Shown here piece after piece: positions 6,023 through 6,759 of a DNA stretch of 6,759 nucleotides; the first letter of the stretch is position 1; the number at the start of each line of letters is the position of its first letter. The notes beneath the pieces are model-generated. The model was not told the DNA's origin and made no database searches. It worked only from the letters and a program-made list of their open reading frames with translations. The stretch lies in contig DESS01000382.1 in assembly GCA_002361335.1 (NCBI GenBank), forward strand, positions 1 to 6,759, written 5' to 3'. The DNA comes from Richelia sp. UBA3308. Lineage in GTDB: Bacteria > Cyanobacteriota > Cyanobacteriia > Cyanobacteriales > Nostocaceae. Made by a program: the position numbers and the translations under genes.

Positions 6023-6328
6023 ATGACTAATAACGCAGAATTTATCGAAGCTCTAGCCGCTGACATTGGCGAAAATGTCTATATAGATATCGCCAAGTGG
6101 CATCTTTATTTGTCCGATGCCAAGCTGCATACCGTCGTCGCTGAAGCTATTTATCCTTTAATTAATTCCGATAAGTCGGTGGATGAACAGGATGTCATTT
6201 ATCTTTTACAATCCATTGCGATCGAGGTTGGTGGCGGAAAACGTGAAATAGCTTTAATCGATTTGGTTCCGTCACAGTGCCAAGTTAATCTCCTAGAGAT
6301 TTTAGAAAAATATCAGCAAGAAATGTAA
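6023..6328 (+). CDS. DUF3181 family protein
   Basis: A 101-residue acidic, soluble protein without signal peptide or membrane segment. It matches from memory the cyanobacterial DUF3181 family: GENVYIDIAKWHLYL (16-30) followed by SDAKLHT, and a conserved VGGGKREIALIDLVP (69-83) before a C-terminal helix (LLEILEKYQQEM). Length is normal for the family. Function is unknown; conservation mainly in cyanobacteria suggests a lineage-specific housekeeping role, which is inference. The ATG follows TTTTTAGGCT, a poor Shine-Dalgarno. It lies 127 bases after the 2TM gene and 72 bases before the next small gene on the same strand. Confidence 0.87.
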   Translation: MTNNAEFIEALAADIGENVYIDIAKWHLYLSDAKLHTVVAEAIYPLINSDKSVDEQDVIYLLQSIAIEVGGGKREIALIDLVPSQCQVNLLEILEKYQQEM

Positions 6329-6389
6329 TTTTTATGGTTTTTTGGTGCCTATAGTATGACATCAGAAACTATAAATAAATCACTTTTTC

Positions 6390-6398
6390 AAGGAGGGG
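6390..6398 (+). promoter_or_regulatory. Strong Shine-Dalgarno that sets the next start
   Basis: AAGGAGGGG lies four bases (counting from AAGGAGG) before the ATG at 6401. It is the best ribosome-binding site in the window and argues that translation begins at 6401 rather than at the in-frame ATG at 6356, which has no such site. Confidence 0.8.
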
Positions 6399-6400
6399 AA

Positions 6401-6619
6401 ATGACAAATTATCAATTTCATGATGGATATTCTCTAGCAGAAGCTACCGATGAACTTGGTAAACAGGCTTTAAAGTTAGGTTTAATACCAAGTTTTACCG
6501 TGCGTTTCTTTCCTGACAACAGAGAATATTTTATTTCCTATGATAATAAATCGGAAGCCTTAACTCCTGAAGAAGCATATTTATATTTTAAGAAATTAGT
6601 TGAACAAGCTAATAATTAA
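6401..6619 (+). CDS. Small conserved-looking hypothetical protein
   Basis: A 72-residue soluble protein I do not recognise. I chose the ATG at 6401 because of the strong Shine-Dalgarno just before it; the in-frame ATG 15 codons upstream has none. The sequence looks like a genuine small folded domain: an N-terminal helix (about 10-25, SLAEATDELGKQALKLG), two strands around SFTVRFFPD and EYFISYDN (31-48), then an acidic helix beginning TPEEAYLYFKKLVEQ. There is no signal peptide, membrane helix or cysteine. It follows the DUF3181 gene by 72 bases on the same strand and may be co-transcribed, though a TATAAA at 6370-6375 could belong to its own promoter. Function unknown. Confidence 0.72.
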   Translation: MTNYQFHDGYSLAEATDELGKQALKLGLIPSFTVRFFPDNREYFISYDNKSEALTPEEAYLYFKKLVEQANN

Positions 6620-6640
6620 ATAATCAGCTAAATAATCAGC
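6617..6640. repeat. 12-bp tandem repeat at the stop codon
   Basis: TAAATAATCAGC occurs twice without a gap (6617-6628 and 6629-6640). The first copy begins with the TAA stop of the 72-residue protein gene. The 10-mer AATAATCAGC inside it also occurs at 2377-2386, just after the stop of the RlpA-family gene. Confidence 0.85.
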
Positions 6641-6702
6641 GAATAGTGAAGAGCGTTAGTTTCCCGTGGTGCCATAGCGCCATAAAATTCACATTATTTT
6701 TA

Positions 6703-6759
6703 AGGCGTTGCTGATTTGCTCTATGAAATTGATTTGCCCTAGTACAACACGGCGTAAAT
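6703..6759. repeat. Possible start of an interspersed repeat or IS end
   Basis: From AGGCGTTGCTGATTTG (about 6702-6717) to the window edge, the sequence resembles, from memory, intergenic repeats and insertion-sequence ends in filamentous cyanobacteria (including CTAGTACAACACGGCGTAAA near the edge). GCTGATT (6710-6716) is also the inverse of AATCAGC in the tandem repeat at 6617-6640. No transposase is visible because the window ends, so this is tentative. Confidence 0.3.

Noticed and set aside
6667..6682. TGGTGC-CATA-GCGCCA hairpin as a terminator for the last gene
   Set aside because: The stem is only 6 bp with a G-U pair and no T-tract follows (TAAAATTC).

Overview
The window reads as chromosomal DNA of a cyanobacterium, probably a filamentous, Nostocales-like one. 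The pointers are two perfect HIP1 octamers (GCGATCGC at 1561 and 3018) with several near-matches, a tandem heptamer of the kind common in heterocyst-forming genomes, AT-rich spacers dotted with small palindromes, and genes typical of cyanobacteria (a DUF3181 protein, a 2TM-domain protein, and an RlpA protein with a cyanobacterial-type middle region). No tRNA, rRNA, CRISPR array or complete transposon was found.

Layout. Positions 1-1120 hold no convincing gene. They contain a nested inverted repeat at the left edge, a good plus-strand terminator hairpin near 282-310 and two further perfect inverted repeats, all in AT-rich DNA. A plus-strand gene for a secreted RlpA-family (double-psi beta-barrel) cell-wall protein fills 1121-2368. 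It converges on a minus-strand Fe(II)/2-oxoglutarate oxygenase of the phytanoyl-CoA dioxygenase family (2552-3508). The short convergent spacer (2369-2551) is packed with GC-rich palindromes. A 574-base spacer follows (3509-4082), with a GC-richer repeat patch and a strong minus-strand terminator. Next comes glyA (4083-5366, minus), the housekeeping serine hydroxymethyltransferase. A divergent spacer leads to three small plus-strand genes: a 2TM-domain membrane protein (5638-5895), a DUF3181 protein (6023-6328) and an unrecognised 72-residue protein (6401-6619) whose start is fixed by a strong Shine-Dalgarno sequence. The right edge holds a 12-bp tandem repeat and what may be the start of an interspersed repeat or insertion-sequence end.

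How the genes relate. Nothing indicates one shared pathway. glyA supplies glycine and one-carbon units, and the RlpA protein acts on peptidoglycan. The oxygenase has an intact metal site but an unknown substrate. The last two small genes could share a transcript (72 bases apart, same strand). I do not see an evident new defence, biosynthetic or mobile system. The items most worth a second look are the orphan terminator near 300, the repeat-rich convergent spacer, and the unassigned oxygenase.
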